A stretch of 64,000 nt of DNA from CATOSD01 sp034422735 (GTDB lineage: Bacteria; Chloroflexota; Dehalococcoidia; Lucifugimonadales; CATOSD01), in the NCBI GenBank assembly GCA_034422735.1, contig DAOUJL010000039.1:62001-126000 (forward strand), read 5' to 3'. Of the stretch, positions 25,733 to 34,445 are shown piece after piece (the stretch's first letter is position 1; the number at the start of each line of letters is the position of its first letter). The notes under the pieces were generated by a model. The model had not been told where the DNA came from. It searched no databases and worked only from the letters and a program-made list of their open reading frames with translations. Both the position numbers and the translations under genes were made by a program.

Positions 25733-26935
25733 ATGGGAGCGCTGAACGACATAACCGTCCTCGACCTCTCCCGCATACTCGCGGGCCCCTTCTGCACGCA
25801 GATGCTGTCCGACCTCGGCGCCACCGTGTGGAAGGTCGAGTCCCCCTGGGGCGACGACACCCGGCGCTGGGGCCCGCCGTTCGTGGAGGGGGAGAGCGCC
25901 TACTACCTGTCCACCAACCGGGGCAAGAAGAGCGTCGCCGTCAACCTCAAGGACGAGCGGGGGCAGGAACTGGTGCGCGAACTCGCCCGCAAGGCCGACG
26001 TGCTGGTCGAGAACTTCAAGGTCGGGGACCTGGCCCGCTACGGCCTCGACTACGCCAGCTTGTCGAAGTCCAACCCCGGCCTCGTCTACGCGTCGGTGAC
26101 CGGCTTCGGGCAGACCGGCCCCCGGGCCTCCGAACCCGGCTACGACGCCGTCCTCCAGGGCATGACCGGCCTGATGAGCGTGACCGGCGCACCCGACGGC
26201 CCCCCGATGCGCGTGGGCGTCGCCGTCGTCGACCTGATGACCGGCCTGACCACCGCCATCGGCGTTCTCAGCGCGCTGCACGAGCGCGCCCGCACCGGAC
26301 GCGGCAAGCACCTGGACCTGTCGCTGTTCGACGTGGGCGTGATGGCCATGGTCAACCTGGCCCAGAGCTACCTCGCCGACGGTGTCACCCCGCCCAGGCT
26401 AGGCACCGCCCACGCCCAGATAGTGCCGTACCAGGCATTCGAGGCGTCGGACGGCTTCTTCATGCTCGCGGTGGGCAACGACGCCCAGTTCGTGAGGATG
26501 GCCGAGGCCGTCGGCCTGCCGGAGCTTGCGCAGGACGACCGGCTCAAGACCAACGCCGGCCGCGTCGCCCACCGCGACGAGGTTGTGGCTGCCCTCAGCG
26601 CCGCGTTCGCAGCCTGGCCGCGCGAGGACCTGCTGCGGACCCTGGAGCGCGCCACCGTGCCCGCGTCGCCCATCTACGACGTCCCCGAGGTGATGCGCGA
26701 CCCGCAGTCCGACGCCCGGGGCGTGCTCTGGGACGTGGACCACCCGACGCTGGGGCAGCTCTCGCTCATCGCCAATCCTCTGCGCCACGCCAGCGAGAGT
26801 CCCGCAGCGCCCGCGAGTCACCCGCCGCTGCTCGGCGAGCACACCGCCGAGACCCTGCGCTCGGCGCTCGGCCTGAGCGAATCGGAGATCGCCGCGCTGG
26901 CGGGAGACGGCGTAATCAACCTGGGAGCAGAGTAG
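25733..26935 (+). CDS. CaiB/BaiF family (class III) CoA-transferase
   Basis: 400 residues from ATG 25733; frame upstream to 25622 is tRNA and repeat sequence. The opening ITVLDLSRILAGPFCTQMLSDLGATVWKVE and the block SVAVNLKDERGQE are hallmarks. SVTGFGQTGP follows, and the catalytic Asp lies in PGYDAVLQGMTGLM. These enzymes move CoA between acids through an Asp-CoA intermediate. A RidA-like gene follows. The acid substrate cannot be read from sequence. Confidence 0.95.
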   Translation: MGALNDITVLDLSRILAGPFCTQMLSDLGATVWKVESPWGDDTRRWGPPFVEGESAYYLSTNRGKKSVAVNLKDERGQELVRELARKADVLVENFKVGDLARYGLDYASLSKSNPGLVYASVTGFGQTGPRASEPGYDAVLQGMTGLMSVTGAPDGPPMRVGVAVVDLMTGLTTAIGVLSALHERARTGRGKHLDLSLFDVGVMAMVNLAQSYLADGVTPPRLGTAHAQIVPYQAFEASDGFFMLAVGNDAQFVRMAEAVGLPELAQDDRLKTNAGRVAHRDEVVAALSAAFAAWPREDLLRTLERATVPASPIYDVPEVMRDPQSDARGVLWDVDHPTLGQLSLIANPLRHASESPAAPASHPPLLGEHTAETLRSALGLSESEIAALAGDGVINLGAE

Positions 26936-26955
26936 GGGAGACGTGACCATTCCGA

Positions 26956-26998
26956 AGTCCCCTCTCCCCAACGTGGGAGAGGGTTAGGGTGAGGGGGT
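26956..26998. repeat. Type B repeat
   Basis: gtcccctctccccaacgtgg followed by gagagggttagggtgagggg. It sits directly before the GTG of the RidA-like gene at 27003. Confidence 0.8.
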
Positions 26999-27002
26999 TA
27001 AA

Positions 27003-27515
27003 GTGGCTCTTACACTACAAGATCTGGACGCAATGACCATCGAGCAGGCGCAGGCGCTGCCGTTCGAGGAGCGCGACGCGTTGCTAGACCTGGCGATCGC
27101 CGACGGCCGCAGCGAGGCCACGGACGCGGTGTCCTACCGCACCGGCCTCTACTGCGACTACTTCGAGGAGGACCTGACCCGGATGCTCAAGCTCCGCGCG
27201 GTCCGCGTCCTGTGCCGCGGCACCACGTCGTCCGGGTTCGACGGCGTGGTGGTGGGCGACACCGACGAGGAGCAGTACCGCGCCGCGTTCCGTCACATCC
27301 AGACTTCCCTCCACGCCGCCGGCGCCGACTTCCACCGCGTCGTCACGCTCGTCGTCTTCCTGACGGACATGGACAACTGGCCGCTGTTCAACCACGTCTA
27401 CCGCGAGTTCATCCCCAACCCGCCCTGCCGCGCCGTCATCGGAACCACCGGCCTCGCCCAGAAGTCCATCACCATCGAGCTGGTCGAGTGCGTGGCCTAC
27501 AAGGTGGCGCCGTAG
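27003..27515 (+). CDS. RidA (YjgF/UK114) family protein
   Basis: 170 residues from GTG 27003. An N-terminal segment of about 65 residues precedes the RidA domain, whose marks are RHIQTSLHAAGADFHRVVTLVVFLTDMDNWPLFNHVYREF and the terminal PCRAVIGTTGLAQKSITIELVECVAY. The conserved Arg that binds carboxylates is in PCRAVIG, and the last Glu in IELVECVA. RidA deaminates reactive enamines/imines. The N-terminal extension is unusual, since typical RidA is about 125 residues. Confidence 0.9.
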   Translation: MALTLQDLDAMTIEQAQALPFEERDALLDLAIADGRSEATDAVSYRTGLYCDYFEEDLTRMLKLRAVRVLCRGTTSSGFDGVVVGDTDEEQYRAAFRHIQTSLHAAGADFHRVVTLVVFLTDMDNWPLFNHVYREFIPNPPCRAVIGTTGLAQKSITIELVECVAYKVAP

Positions 27516-27516
27516 C

Positions 27517-28293
27517 TCACTGCAGGAACCAGCGGGCCAGGTACTCTTCCAGTTCGGCAGGATTGTCGTACACGTAGGCCACCTGGCCCACCATGTTCTC
27601 GGCGCGCTGCCGTCTCGGCTGAAGGCGTTTGACCCAGAATCCGATGTCGTGGGCCGAGCGCCCGCCGGTGGGCAGCACCTCGTCCAGCCTGAGCACGTCG
27701 GTGTTGCGAAGCCGGAGGGCGCGGGCGTACACGCGGCGGTAGATGCGTGGGTCGTAGCCATCGCTGTCGATGGCTACACCCAGCTCCCCGGCGGCCCGCA
27801 GCACCTCGTCCCACAGCCCGCTCACAACCCGGGGCGCGGCGTCGGCGGTCTCGCGCTCGTGCTCCGGCGACGCGGACGTGCGAGCGCGGGCGCGCTCGAT
27901 CTCGCGCCGCACCTTCACCGAAGGCACGACCACCACGAAGCGTATGATCGGCAGACTCAGCTCGTCCTTGGGTCCGCTTCCGAGGGACATTGTCAGTTCC
28001 CCGAACCGGCCCCCGACCAGTGGCGCCTCGACGGCCAGCAGGCAATCATCTCCGTTGTGCCTCGCGAGCCACTCGATGATAGCCGTCCTCGCCCACACCC
28101 CGGCGGCGCGCCGGATGACCGCGTGCGTGACGCCGTCGACCTCCGGGAACCGGGCCAGTACCGTGGGCGTCTCGAATGCCAGCCGCACGACGTCCCATTG
28201 CAGCAGGTGGACCGGGCGGCCCGCCGCGTGCGCGAGCCGCGCGACCTGCCCCAGCATCAGGCTCTTGCCCGATCCGGGGATACCGCACAACAC
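27517..28293 (-). CDS. P-loop NTPase of unknown role
   Basis: 258 residues from a GTG at 28293 with GAGG upstream. Walker A is CGIPGSGKSLML at the N-terminus. Later comes a basic helix (VRREIERARARTSASPEHERE) and a C-terminal AYVYDNPAELEEYLARWF. The frame remains open upstream past the aminotransferase stop (28379) without an ATG or GTG, so the true start may use a rarer codon upstream of the P-loop; sequence such as RIAVLCGIPGSGKS looks coding. It resembles small kinases or AAA-type proteins but I cannot name one. It is last in a minus-strand run after the aminotransferase and meets the RidA-like gene tail to tail, two bases apart. Confidence 0.6.
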   Translation of the reverse strand: MLCGIPGSGKSLMLGQVARLAHAAGRPVHLLQWDVVRLAFETPTVLARFPEVDGVTHAVIRRAAGVWARTAIIEWLARHNGDDCLLAVEAPLVGGRFGELTMSLGSGPKDELSLPIIRFVVVVPSVKVRREIERARARTSASPEHERETADAAPRVVSGLWDEVLRAAGELGVAIDSDGYDPRIYRRVYARALRLRNTDVLRLDEVLPTGGRSAHDIGFWVKRLQPRRQRAENMVGQVAYVYDNPAELEEYLARWFLQ

Positions 28294-28378
28294 CGCGATC
28301 CTCGCGTTGAGCGCGAGGCGCTCGACCTCTTGGTGCAGAGCCGAGCCGGGTCGCAGGACTATGCCGTCCGCGCCGCCG

Positions 28379-29611
28379 CTACTGGCGATGACGGGCCTCC
28401 CGGTTCGACTTGGCGTCGCGCTCGGCGGTGTAGGCGTCGAGCGCCTGGGCGAGCCGGCGCACGCCCTCTCGCAGGCCGTCGGCGTCGTAGAGCGCGTAGC
28501 TGATGCGCAAGCAGGTCGAAGGCTCGTCGTCCACCGAGAACAGGCTGCCCGGCAGATATGAGACGCCCGCCTGATGCGCGTGGGGCAGGAGCGCCTCGGT
28601 GTCCACGCCCTCACCCAGGTCCAGCCAGAAGAAGTAGCCGCCCGTCGGAGTTGCGTAGTCGCAGCGCCCGGCGAGCAGTTCGCGCAGGGCGGCATCGACC
28701 GCACGGATGCGCTCGGCGTAGGTGTCCCGCAGCCGCGCGATGTTCTCGCCCAGCAGGCCGAGATCGATGGTGGCGTGGGCGATGTTCGACGCGAAGTGGC
28801 TTATCCCGCCGCCGCTGATAGCGAACCCGGACCCGGTGAAGCGCGACGCCAGCGCCGGATTCGCCTGCACCCAGCCGGCGCGCAACCCCGGCGACAGTAT
28901 CTTGGAGAACGACCCGAACGACACCACGCGGCCTCCCGGTGTGTCGTCGAAGGCGGCGATAGGCGGAGGAGGGGGAGATGAGGCGTGCAGCAACTGGTAC
29001 ACCTCGTCGGCGAACACCAGGAAGCCGTGCTCTTCGGCCAGTTCCACCAGCCTGCGCCGCCTGTCCTCGGGCAGCACGCGGCCCGTGGGATTCTGATACG
29101 TGGGGATGACGTACAGAGCCGCCGGCTTGAGACTTCCCGTGTTGGTTAGCTGTTCCTCAAGCGCGTCCATCCGCATCCCGTCGCTATCGGTGGCGACGCC
29201 AACGACGTTCAGCCGGTGGTCGCGGAATATGCCGTGCGCCAGGTGGTAGGTCGGCTCCTCGACGTAGACGGTGTCCTCCGCCTGGGTGAACAGCGTGCAG
29301 GCCATGTCCAGCCCCTGGGAGGCGCCGCTCGTCAGGAACAGGCTCTCCGGCAGCACGCTCATCCCGTAGGCCGGCTGGTTGGACAGGAAGGCGGCAAGGG
29401 ACTCGAGCAGCGGCCCGTAGCCCTGCACGGCGCCGTACTGGAGCGCGGCGGGAGACTCGCCGCCCAGCACGAAGCCGGCTGCGCGGCGCACGTCCGCGAG
29501 GGGGTGCAGCGCCTCCGACGGGTGGCCCCAACCGAGGTCGATCACGCCGTCCGCTATGGAGACGAGCAGCGCGGGCAGGCTGCCTTCGCCTGGAGTCTGG
29601 GCTGAGCTCAC
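28379..29611 (-). CDS. PLP-dependent aminotransferase (class I/II, 2-aminoadipate-type)
   Basis: 410 residues from GTG 29611. The PLP lysine is in SFSKILSPGLRAGW, the PLP ring Asp in VFADEVYQLLH, the NPTG motif in PTYQNPTGRVLPEDRRRRL, and a C-terminal Arg in CLRISYAL. These features match the aminotransferase domain shared with MocR-like regulators but without a DNA-binding part, as in 2-aminoadipate transaminase. It moves amino groups between amino and keto acids. It sits directly below two CaiB/BaiF genes. Confidence 0.93.
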   Translation of the reverse strand: MSSAQTPGEGSLPALLVSIADGVIDLGWGHPSEALHPLADVRRAAGFVLGGESPAALQYGAVQGYGPLLESLAAFLSNQPAYGMSVLPESLFLTSGASQGLDMACTLFTQAEDTVYVEEPTYHLAHGIFRDHRLNVVGVATDSDGMRMDALEEQLTNTGSLKPAALYVIPTYQNPTGRVLPEDRRRRLVELAEEHGFLVFADEVYQLLHASSPPPPPIAAFDDTPGGRVVSFGSFSKILSPGLRAGWVQANPALASRFTGSGFAISGGGISHFASNIAHATIDLGLLGENIARLRDTYAERIRAVDAALRELLAGRCDYATPTGGYFFWLDLGEGVDTEALLPHAHQAGVSYLPGSLFSVDDEPSTCLRISYALYDADGLREGVRRLAQALDAYTAERDAKSNREARHRQ

Positions 29612-29618
29612 GCGGTCC

Positions 29619-30953
29619 TCACTCTATGCTCTCGTCGTAGTCCATGCCGATGTGACCTTCCGCCTCGAGGCGGGCGTACTCGTCGTCCGAGTAGCCGAGC
29701 AGGTCCTTGTAGACGTACTCGTTGTCCTCGCCCAGCCGGACCGGCCCGCGCCGGAACCGGGGGTACGATCCCGACCGTCGGTAGGGCGCGCCGGGGTAGA
29801 GATGCGTGCCGGTATCCTCCTGGTGCGCCTCCTGGAAGAAGCCGCGCTCGCTAAGCTGCCGGTCGGCGTAGGCGTCGGCCTGGTCCAGCACCGCGCCCGC
29901 GGCGATACCGGCGGCCTGGAGCGCCTCCATCGCCTCGACATGGCCCCGCGCCGACGTCCACCCGGCGATGCGGGCGTCGAGCGCGTCCTGGTTGCGCAGC
30001 CGGGACTCGTGATCGGCGAACGCCGCGTCGCGTGTCCAGTCCGGCTCGCCCAGCGCGGCGCGGAAGCGGCGCCAGTCCTGCTCATCGTACAGCGTGACGA
30101 CCACCCAGCGGTCCTCGCCCTTGCAGGGGTAGCAGCCCTGGATGGCGGAGGGGTGCCGGTTGCCGCGCGTGCCGCGGTTGCGGCCGTTCATGGAGTAGTC
30201 CATGAAGTGCGACCCCAGCATGGGAATGAACGCCTCGGCCTGCGGCAGCTCGATGAGCTGGCCCTCGCCGGTGCGCTCGCGGTGGTTCAGGGCAGCCAGC
30301 ACCGCGAAGGCGCCGTGGGTGCCGCCCGCCGCGTCGCACACCAGCACCGGGGTCACGGTGGAGGCGTCCATGTCCGCGTAGCCCCTCAGCACGGTGTGGC
30401 CGACGACGCTGTCCATGTGCAGGCCGAAGCCGCGGTAGTCGCGGTAGGGGCCGGAGTTGCCGTAGGCGGGCATTCGCATCATGATGATGCGCGGGTTGAT
30501 CGCCCGGAAGCGCTCGTAGGAGATCGACAGGCGCTCCATCGTGCGGGTCGGGTTGTTCTCGACGAACACGTCGCTCACCTCGACCAGCCGGTCCAACACC
30601 CGCTGGCCCTCGGGCCGCAGCAGGTCGACGGTCATGCTGCGCTTATTGCGGGCGTGCGCGTTGAAGAGGGGAGTGCGGTTCCAGGGCCGGTCCCCGGGCA
30701 CGCGGCCCGGCAGCCCGCCCAGGTAGAGCGCGGTGTTGTCGAGCTGCTGCTGGGTCGGGCGCGCCCGGGCGCCGCGAGTGGGCGCGGGCGGGAAGGTCTG
30801 AGTGGACTCGATGCGGATGACCTCGGCGCCCATGTCGGCCAGGAAGGACGTGCAGTAGGGGCCTGCCCACACGATGGTCAGGTCGAGCACGCGAACGCCC
30901 TCCAGCGGCAGGGTACCGATGCGCGGCTCCGCGCCGCCTCGCTGCTCAGGCAA
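29619..30953 (-). CDS. CaiB/BaiF family CoA-transferase
   Basis: 444 residues with GVRVLDLTIVWAGPYCTSFLADMGAEVIRIES, RSMTVDLLRPEGQ and FGLHMDSVVGHTVLRGYAD, where the catalytic Asp follows His-Met. The DWRRFRAALGEPDW block is typical. It is longer than the family mean because of an insert near 50-85 (Pro/Arg-rich, GARARPTQQQLDNTALYLGG). It overlaps the end of the upstream CaiB/BaiF gene by eight bases, suggesting two linked subunits. Confidence 0.94.
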   Translation of the reverse strand: MPEQRGGAEPRIGTLPLEGVRVLDLTIVWAGPYCTSFLADMGAEVIRIESTQTFPPAPTRGARARPTQQQLDNTALYLGGLPGRVPGDRPWNRTPLFNAHARNKRSMTVDLLRPEGQRVLDRLVEVSDVFVENNPTRTMERLSISYERFRAINPRIIMMRMPAYGNSGPYRDYRGFGLHMDSVVGHTVLRGYADMDASTVTPVLVCDAAGGTHGAFAVLAALNHRERTGEGQLIELPQAEAFIPMLGSHFMDYSMNGRNRGTRGNRHPSAIQGCYPCKGEDRWVVVTLYDEQDWRRFRAALGEPDWTRDAAFADHESRLRNQDALDARIAGWTSARGHVEAMEALQAAGIAAGAVLDQADAYADRQLSERGFFQEAHQEDTGTHLYPGAPYRRSGSYPRFRRGPVRLGEDNEYVYKDLLGYSDDEYARLEAEGHIGMDYDESIE

Positions 30954-32154
30954 CGCCGTCTGCCCTCAGCGCGTCGACGTCCGCGGCGGTGTAGCCAAGC
31001 TCCTCGAGCACATCCGGCGTGTGCTGGCCCAGCAGCGGAGCGGGCGCGCGTATCGACCAGGGAGTCCGCTCCATGAGGAACGGCCGGCCGGGATAGCGCA
31101 GCGGCCCCGCGGAAGGGTGCTCGGCTTCGGCGAACACGCCGCGCTCGGCGAACACCGGGTCGGCGTGCAGGTCCTCCATGGTGTTGATTGGCGCGCTCAG
31201 AACGCGCGCGGCCTGCGCGGCGGTCCACACCTCCCGCTTGGTGCGGGACAGCACCCAGGGATAGAAGAACTCTTCAAACTCGGCCTTCAGGTCGGGGTCC
31301 TGCTGCGCGCCCGGCGCGTGCCAGCGCTCCTCCGTGAGGAATTCCGGCTCGCCCAGCATCCTGACCGAGCGGGGGAAGTAGATGCCGCCGCCGGTGATCT
31401 CCACGTAGCCGTCCTTGCAGGGAAACACGCCCTGGGGATAGCCGCCGGTATTCTCCACCGGTCGCCTGCCGCTGGTGCCGCCGGTGTACTGGTAGGCGAT
31501 GAGGGTGCTCATGCGGCGGTCGATCGAACCGGCCTGCGTCTCGAATATGGAGACGTCGACGTGCTGGGCCTCGCCGGTGCGACGCGCGGCGAACAGGGCG
31601 CCCATGGCCGCCACCGCGCCGACCGCGCCCGCCTGGTAGAGCATCACGTCGTCGGCCATCTTCAGCGGCTCTCGCTCGTCAAGGCCGGTCGAGTACATCT
31701 CGCCGCCCATTGCGTAAAAGATTGCGTCCGAGCCTCGCCAGTCGCGGTAGGATCCGTCCTGCCCGAAGTTGGATATGGACACCATCACCAGGCGGGGGTT
31801 GGACTCCACCAGCGAATCGTAGCCGAGACCCAGCCGCTCCATCACGCCTGGGCGGAAGCTCTCGACTACGACGTCGGCGGACTCGGACAGCCTGCGGGCG
31901 ATGCTCGCGCCCTCCGGATTCTTCAGGTTGAGCGTGACGCTGCGCTTGTTTGTGTTGAGGTGCAGGAACAGGCCGCTCCTCTCGGGGTGCGGCGCGTCAT
32001 CGGGGAAGGGGCCCAGACGGCGCGCGGGGTCGCCCGCCTGGGGGCGCTCGACCTTCAGCACGTCAGCGCCGTAGTCGGCCAGCAGCTTGGTGCAGTAGGG
32101 GCCGGCGACGTAGTGCGTGAAGTCGAGGACTCGCACGTTCGAGAGAGCTTCCAA
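30946..32154 (-). CDS. CaiB/BaiF family CoA-transferase
   Basis: 402 residues if started at TTG 32154, which has GGAGG ten bases upstream and places NVRVLDFTHYVAGPYCTKLLADYGADV at the usual distance. The frame is open to another TTG at 32217. RSVTLNLKNPEG, SISNFGQDG and DAIFYAMGGEMYSTG with catalytic Asp are present. It heads a minus-strand group with a second CaiB/BaiF gene, an aminotransferase and a P-loop gene. Confidence 0.93.
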   Translation of the reverse strand: MEALSNVRVLDFTHYVAGPYCTKLLADYGADVLKVERPQAGDPARRLGPFPDDAPHPERSGLFLHLNTNKRSVTLNLKNPEGASIARRLSESADVVVESFRPGVMERLGLGYDSLVESNPRLVMVSISNFGQDGSYRDWRGSDAIFYAMGGEMYSTGLDEREPLKMADDVMLYQAGAVGAVAAMGALFAARRTGEAQHVDVSIFETQAGSIDRRMSTLIAYQYTGGTSGRRPVENTGGYPQGVFPCKDGYVEITGGGIYFPRSVRMLGEPEFLTEERWHAPGAQQDPDLKAEFEEFFYPWVLSRTKREVWTAAQAARVLSAPINTMEDLHADPVFAERGVFAEAEHPSAGPLRYPGRPFLMERTPWSIRAPAPLLGQHTPDVLEELGYTAADVDALRADGVA

Positions 32155-32274
32155 GCCGAGAGGTCCTCCGGTGTCGGGGCGAAGTTGCGGGCGTCCCCGG
32201 TAGTGCGGGCGCCGCAACGAGTCTATTTTCGCCGCCGCCCGATGTCAAACGCGGATTGGGGTCGAGCGCGAGCG

Positions 32275-32310
32275 GCACCCCATCCTAACCCGTTCGACAA
32301 GCTCAGGGCT
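32275..32310. repeat. Half type A repeat fused to a TTCGACAAGCTCAGGG element
   Basis: caccccatcctaacc, the tail of type A, runs directly into cgttcgacaagctcagggct. The second element reaches into the SRAP gene and supplies its TGA stop and last codons. Confidence 0.7.
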
Positions 32311-32968
32311 GCCGGGCGATGAGGTCCGGCCCCTCGTTGGCGACCGAGTTGACCAGGGGGGACACCGCATGGACCTCCAGCGCATCGTCGGCGTAAGGGG
32401 CAAGGACGCTACTGAGCACGGCGGGATCGTCGACGTTCCCGTCCAGCCACAGTTCTTCGGCGTCTCTGGGCAGAATGGCCGGCATACGGTGGTATATCGG
32501 CCTGAGCAGGTTGTTGGCCGAGGTCGTGATGATGGTGCACGACGGTATGCGGTTGCCCTCCGGGTCCTTCCAGACGGACCATAGGCCCGCGAAAGCGAAT
32601 GGCTGCCCCGACCGCATGGCGACGCGCATGGGTCTCTTGGTCCCGCCGCTCTTCTGCCACTCGTAGAAGCCGTCTGCGAGCACGAGGCACCGCCGCCGCC
32701 TCAGCGCATCGCGGAAGGCGGGTTTCTCGGCCACGGTTTCCGCCCTTGCGTTGATCATCCGGCGCCCAATCTTGGTGTCCTTGGCCCAGTGGGGAATCAG
32801 TCCCCACCGCATGAATCCCGCGCGGCGTGTTTCGCCGCCCACCACGGTCAGGACCTCCTGGGTGGGAGCGATGTTGTACCTCTTGTCGAAGGCGTCGATG
32901 TCGCCGTCGAACTCGTACTGCCGCGCGAGCTCGCTCAGGTCCGCTATCAGGCTGTATCTTCCGCACAT
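32303..32968 (-). CDS. SOS response-associated peptidase (SRAP/YedK, HMCES-like)
   Basis: 221 residues from ATG 32968, which puts Cys2 (MCGRYSL) at the N-terminus after Met removal as the mechanism requires. NARAET (Asn), DGFYEW (Glu) and YHRMPAIL (His) complete the active site. SRAP proteins crosslink abasic sites in single-stranded DNA through Cys2 and protect them. The upstream frame to 33007 is not needed. The last codons derive from a repeat element. Confidence 0.95.
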   Translation of the reverse strand: MCGRYSLIADLSELARQYEFDGDIDAFDKRYNIAPTQEVLTVVGGETRRAGFMRWGLIPHWAKDTKIGRRMINARAETVAEKPAFRDALRRRRCLVLADGFYEWQKSGGTKRPMRVAMRSGQPFAFAGLWSVWKDPEGNRIPSCTIITTSANNLLRPIYHRMPAILPRDAEELWLDGNVDDPAVLSSVLAPYADDALEVHAVSPLVNSVANEGPDLIARQP

Positions 32969-33103
32969 AACCCCCTTATGATGAACCACCCGAGGTCGTC
33001 TGTGCAATGGCCGGTTCGCGCCACCTCTCTCAACGTTAGTGCTTGCGAACTGATCGGAGCCAGTGCTAGTATTTTCTGGTCAAAATAACCGGTTGGAGGG
33101 ATT

Positions 33104-33355
33104 ATGCGCGAGGTCAAAGCTACGGAAGCCAAGGCTCGTTTAGCCGAACTCTTGAGGGAGGTGGAAAGCGGAGAAACGATAGCCATAACCCGCCATGGCA
33201 GGCCGGTCGCGCACATGGTACCCGCTCCGACCCAGCATCGCGCCTCAAGGGAAGAGGCGGTCGAGCGGTTTCGTCGACTCCGCGCGGGATGGACGCGAGT
33301 CCCCTTCACAACGGATGAGATACTGGAGTCGCGACACGAGGGTCACCGTCTGTGA
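33104..33355 (+). CDS. Phd/YefM-type antitoxin
   Basis: 83 residues with VKATEAKARLAELLREVESGETIAITRHGRPVAHMVP, the standard Phd/YefM fold, then a C-terminal toxin-binding tail. GGAGGG (33095-33100) precedes the ATG. A plausible promoter TTGCGA-N18-TAGTAT lies at 33043-33072, and the palindrome AACCGGTT (33087-33094) between it and the gene could be the operator. Its TGA overlaps the toxin GTG (GTGA). Confidence 0.93.
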   Translation: MREVKATEAKARLAELLREVESGETIAITRHGRPVAHMVPAPTQHRASREEAVERFRRLRAGWTRVPFTTDEILESRHEGHRL

Positions 33356-33759
33356 GCGCGCTCGTCGTTGATTCCTCTGTCGCATTAGCGTGGCTCTACG
33401 ACGACGAAGACGTTCCACGGGCTGACGACGTGGTGGAACGTCTCGTCGAGGACGGCGCGTTTGTGCCGCAACTTTGGCACCTGGAGATACGCAACTCGCT
33501 GCTGGTGGCTGAACGGCGCGGGCGTATCTCCTGGGGAGAAGTCGCAGAACGCCTTGTCGCCCTGAGGGTCTTGCCGATCCAAACCGATGAGGAACCCGAC
33601 TACCAGGCGGCCCTTGAGTTGGCTAGGAGGCATAGGTTGTCCTTCTACGATGCGCTTTACCTGGAGTTGGCCAAGCGTCGTCGAGCAGACCTGGCGACGC
33701 TGGACAGAGGTCTTGAACGCGCCGCCGCTTCAGAAGGGGTCACCGTGGTACGCGTCTAG
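33352..33759 (+). CDS. VapC-type PIN-domain toxin
   Basis: 135 residues. The acidic PIN residues are Asp7 (VVDSSVALAW), Glu45 (WHLEIRN), Asp100 (FYDALYLELA) and Asp118 (ATLDRGL). PIN toxins are Mg-dependent RNases that cleave tRNA or rRNA; the paired antitoxin blocks and autoregulates. All catalytic positions are intact, so the toxin is probably functional. Confidence 0.94.
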   Translation: MSALVVDSSVALAWLYDDEDVPRADDVVERLVEDGAFVPQLWHLEIRNSLLVAERRGRISWGEVAERLVALRVLPIQTDEEPDYQAALELARRHRLSFYDALYLELAKRRRADLATLDRGLERAAASEGVTVVRV

Positions 33760-34026
33760 CCGGTCGAGTCAGTTGAAGGGCCCGGATACATGTACTCCCT
33801 TGTCAAGCTGGCAGACTGCAATGTGTTGGCCGATGGGTGGGTGGCAATGCTGCCCGTGACATCAGAACTAAGGGTGCCGAAGACCAGGAGGTAGTCGTGC
33901 GTTAACTCGAACAATGTGTTTCTAACGCAATCTTTGGCTATGCTATACTCGCGCGCGACGTTGACGGAATCTCGATGGTTGTCCACTGTTGTTCAAGCGG
34001 TGTCAAACCTCAATGTAGCTTCAAGT
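33760..34026. other. Intergenic region upstream of the GIY-YIG gene
   Basis: No credible gene. AT-richer than average, with TATACT at 33944-33949 as a possible -10 box but no good -35 partner. Confidence 0.45.
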
Positions 34027-34037
34027 AAGGAGGCGAT

Positions 34038-34445
34038 ATGCCAAGAAGCTCAGGACGTGGAGGCGGGTTTAGGGGTGGTCGAGGCGCTCGCCGCGGCGGA
34101 CGGTCGCAGTCAGATGTGGGCCGCTCAGGGCGTGGTGGACGCTCTCAAGGAAGGCCAAAGGGACAGGTCAAGGATGGCAAGGCAGTGCAGTACGCCATCA
34201 CGGACAAGAATGGCCAGACCAAGTACATAGGGACGACGAACAACCCTCGTCGTCGAGCAGCGGAGCACCGAGAAAGCGGCAAGATGAGGCAGGGCGACAA
34301 GATGCAGGTTCAGAGCCGCGCTATCTCTCGGCAGAAGGCGGAACAATTGGAAGGCGGACGACTGAAGGGGCATCGCCGAGAGACCGGCAGCAACCCCGAA
34401 CGCAACACCACAAACGACGGGCGGTATCATCACCGCAAGCGATAA
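34038..34445 (+). CDS. Arg/Gly-rich protein with GIY-YIG nuclease-like domain
   Basis: 135 residues, ATG with AAGGAGG four bases upstream. Residues 1-42 are RGG-like (GRGGGFRGGRGARRGGR) and strongly basic, as in single-strand nucleic acid binders. Residues 49-135 follow the GIY-YIG plan: AVQYAITDKNGQTKYIGTTNNPRRRAAEHRESG, with QYA for GIY, KYIG for YIG, the Arg of helix 1 (RRR) and His77. A C-terminal NTTNDGRYHHR ends the domain. The expected catalytic Glu is not certain, although several Glu residues follow (AEQLEGGRL). It stands alone after the toxin pair. It could be a DNA/RNA nuclease of defence or repair type; function unknown. Confidence 0.75.
   Translation: MPRSSGRGGGFRGGRGARRGGRSQSDVGRSGRGGRSQGRPKGQVKDGKAVQYAITDKNGQTKYIGTTNNPRRRAAEHRESGKMRQGDKMQVQSRAISRQKAEQLEGGRLKGHRRETGSNPERNTTNDGRYHHRKR

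Noticed and set aside
29556..31076. 506-codon plus-strand frame opposite the CaiB/BaiF gene
   Set aside because: Antisense shadow; the minus-strand reading has the full CaiB/BaiF family pattern.
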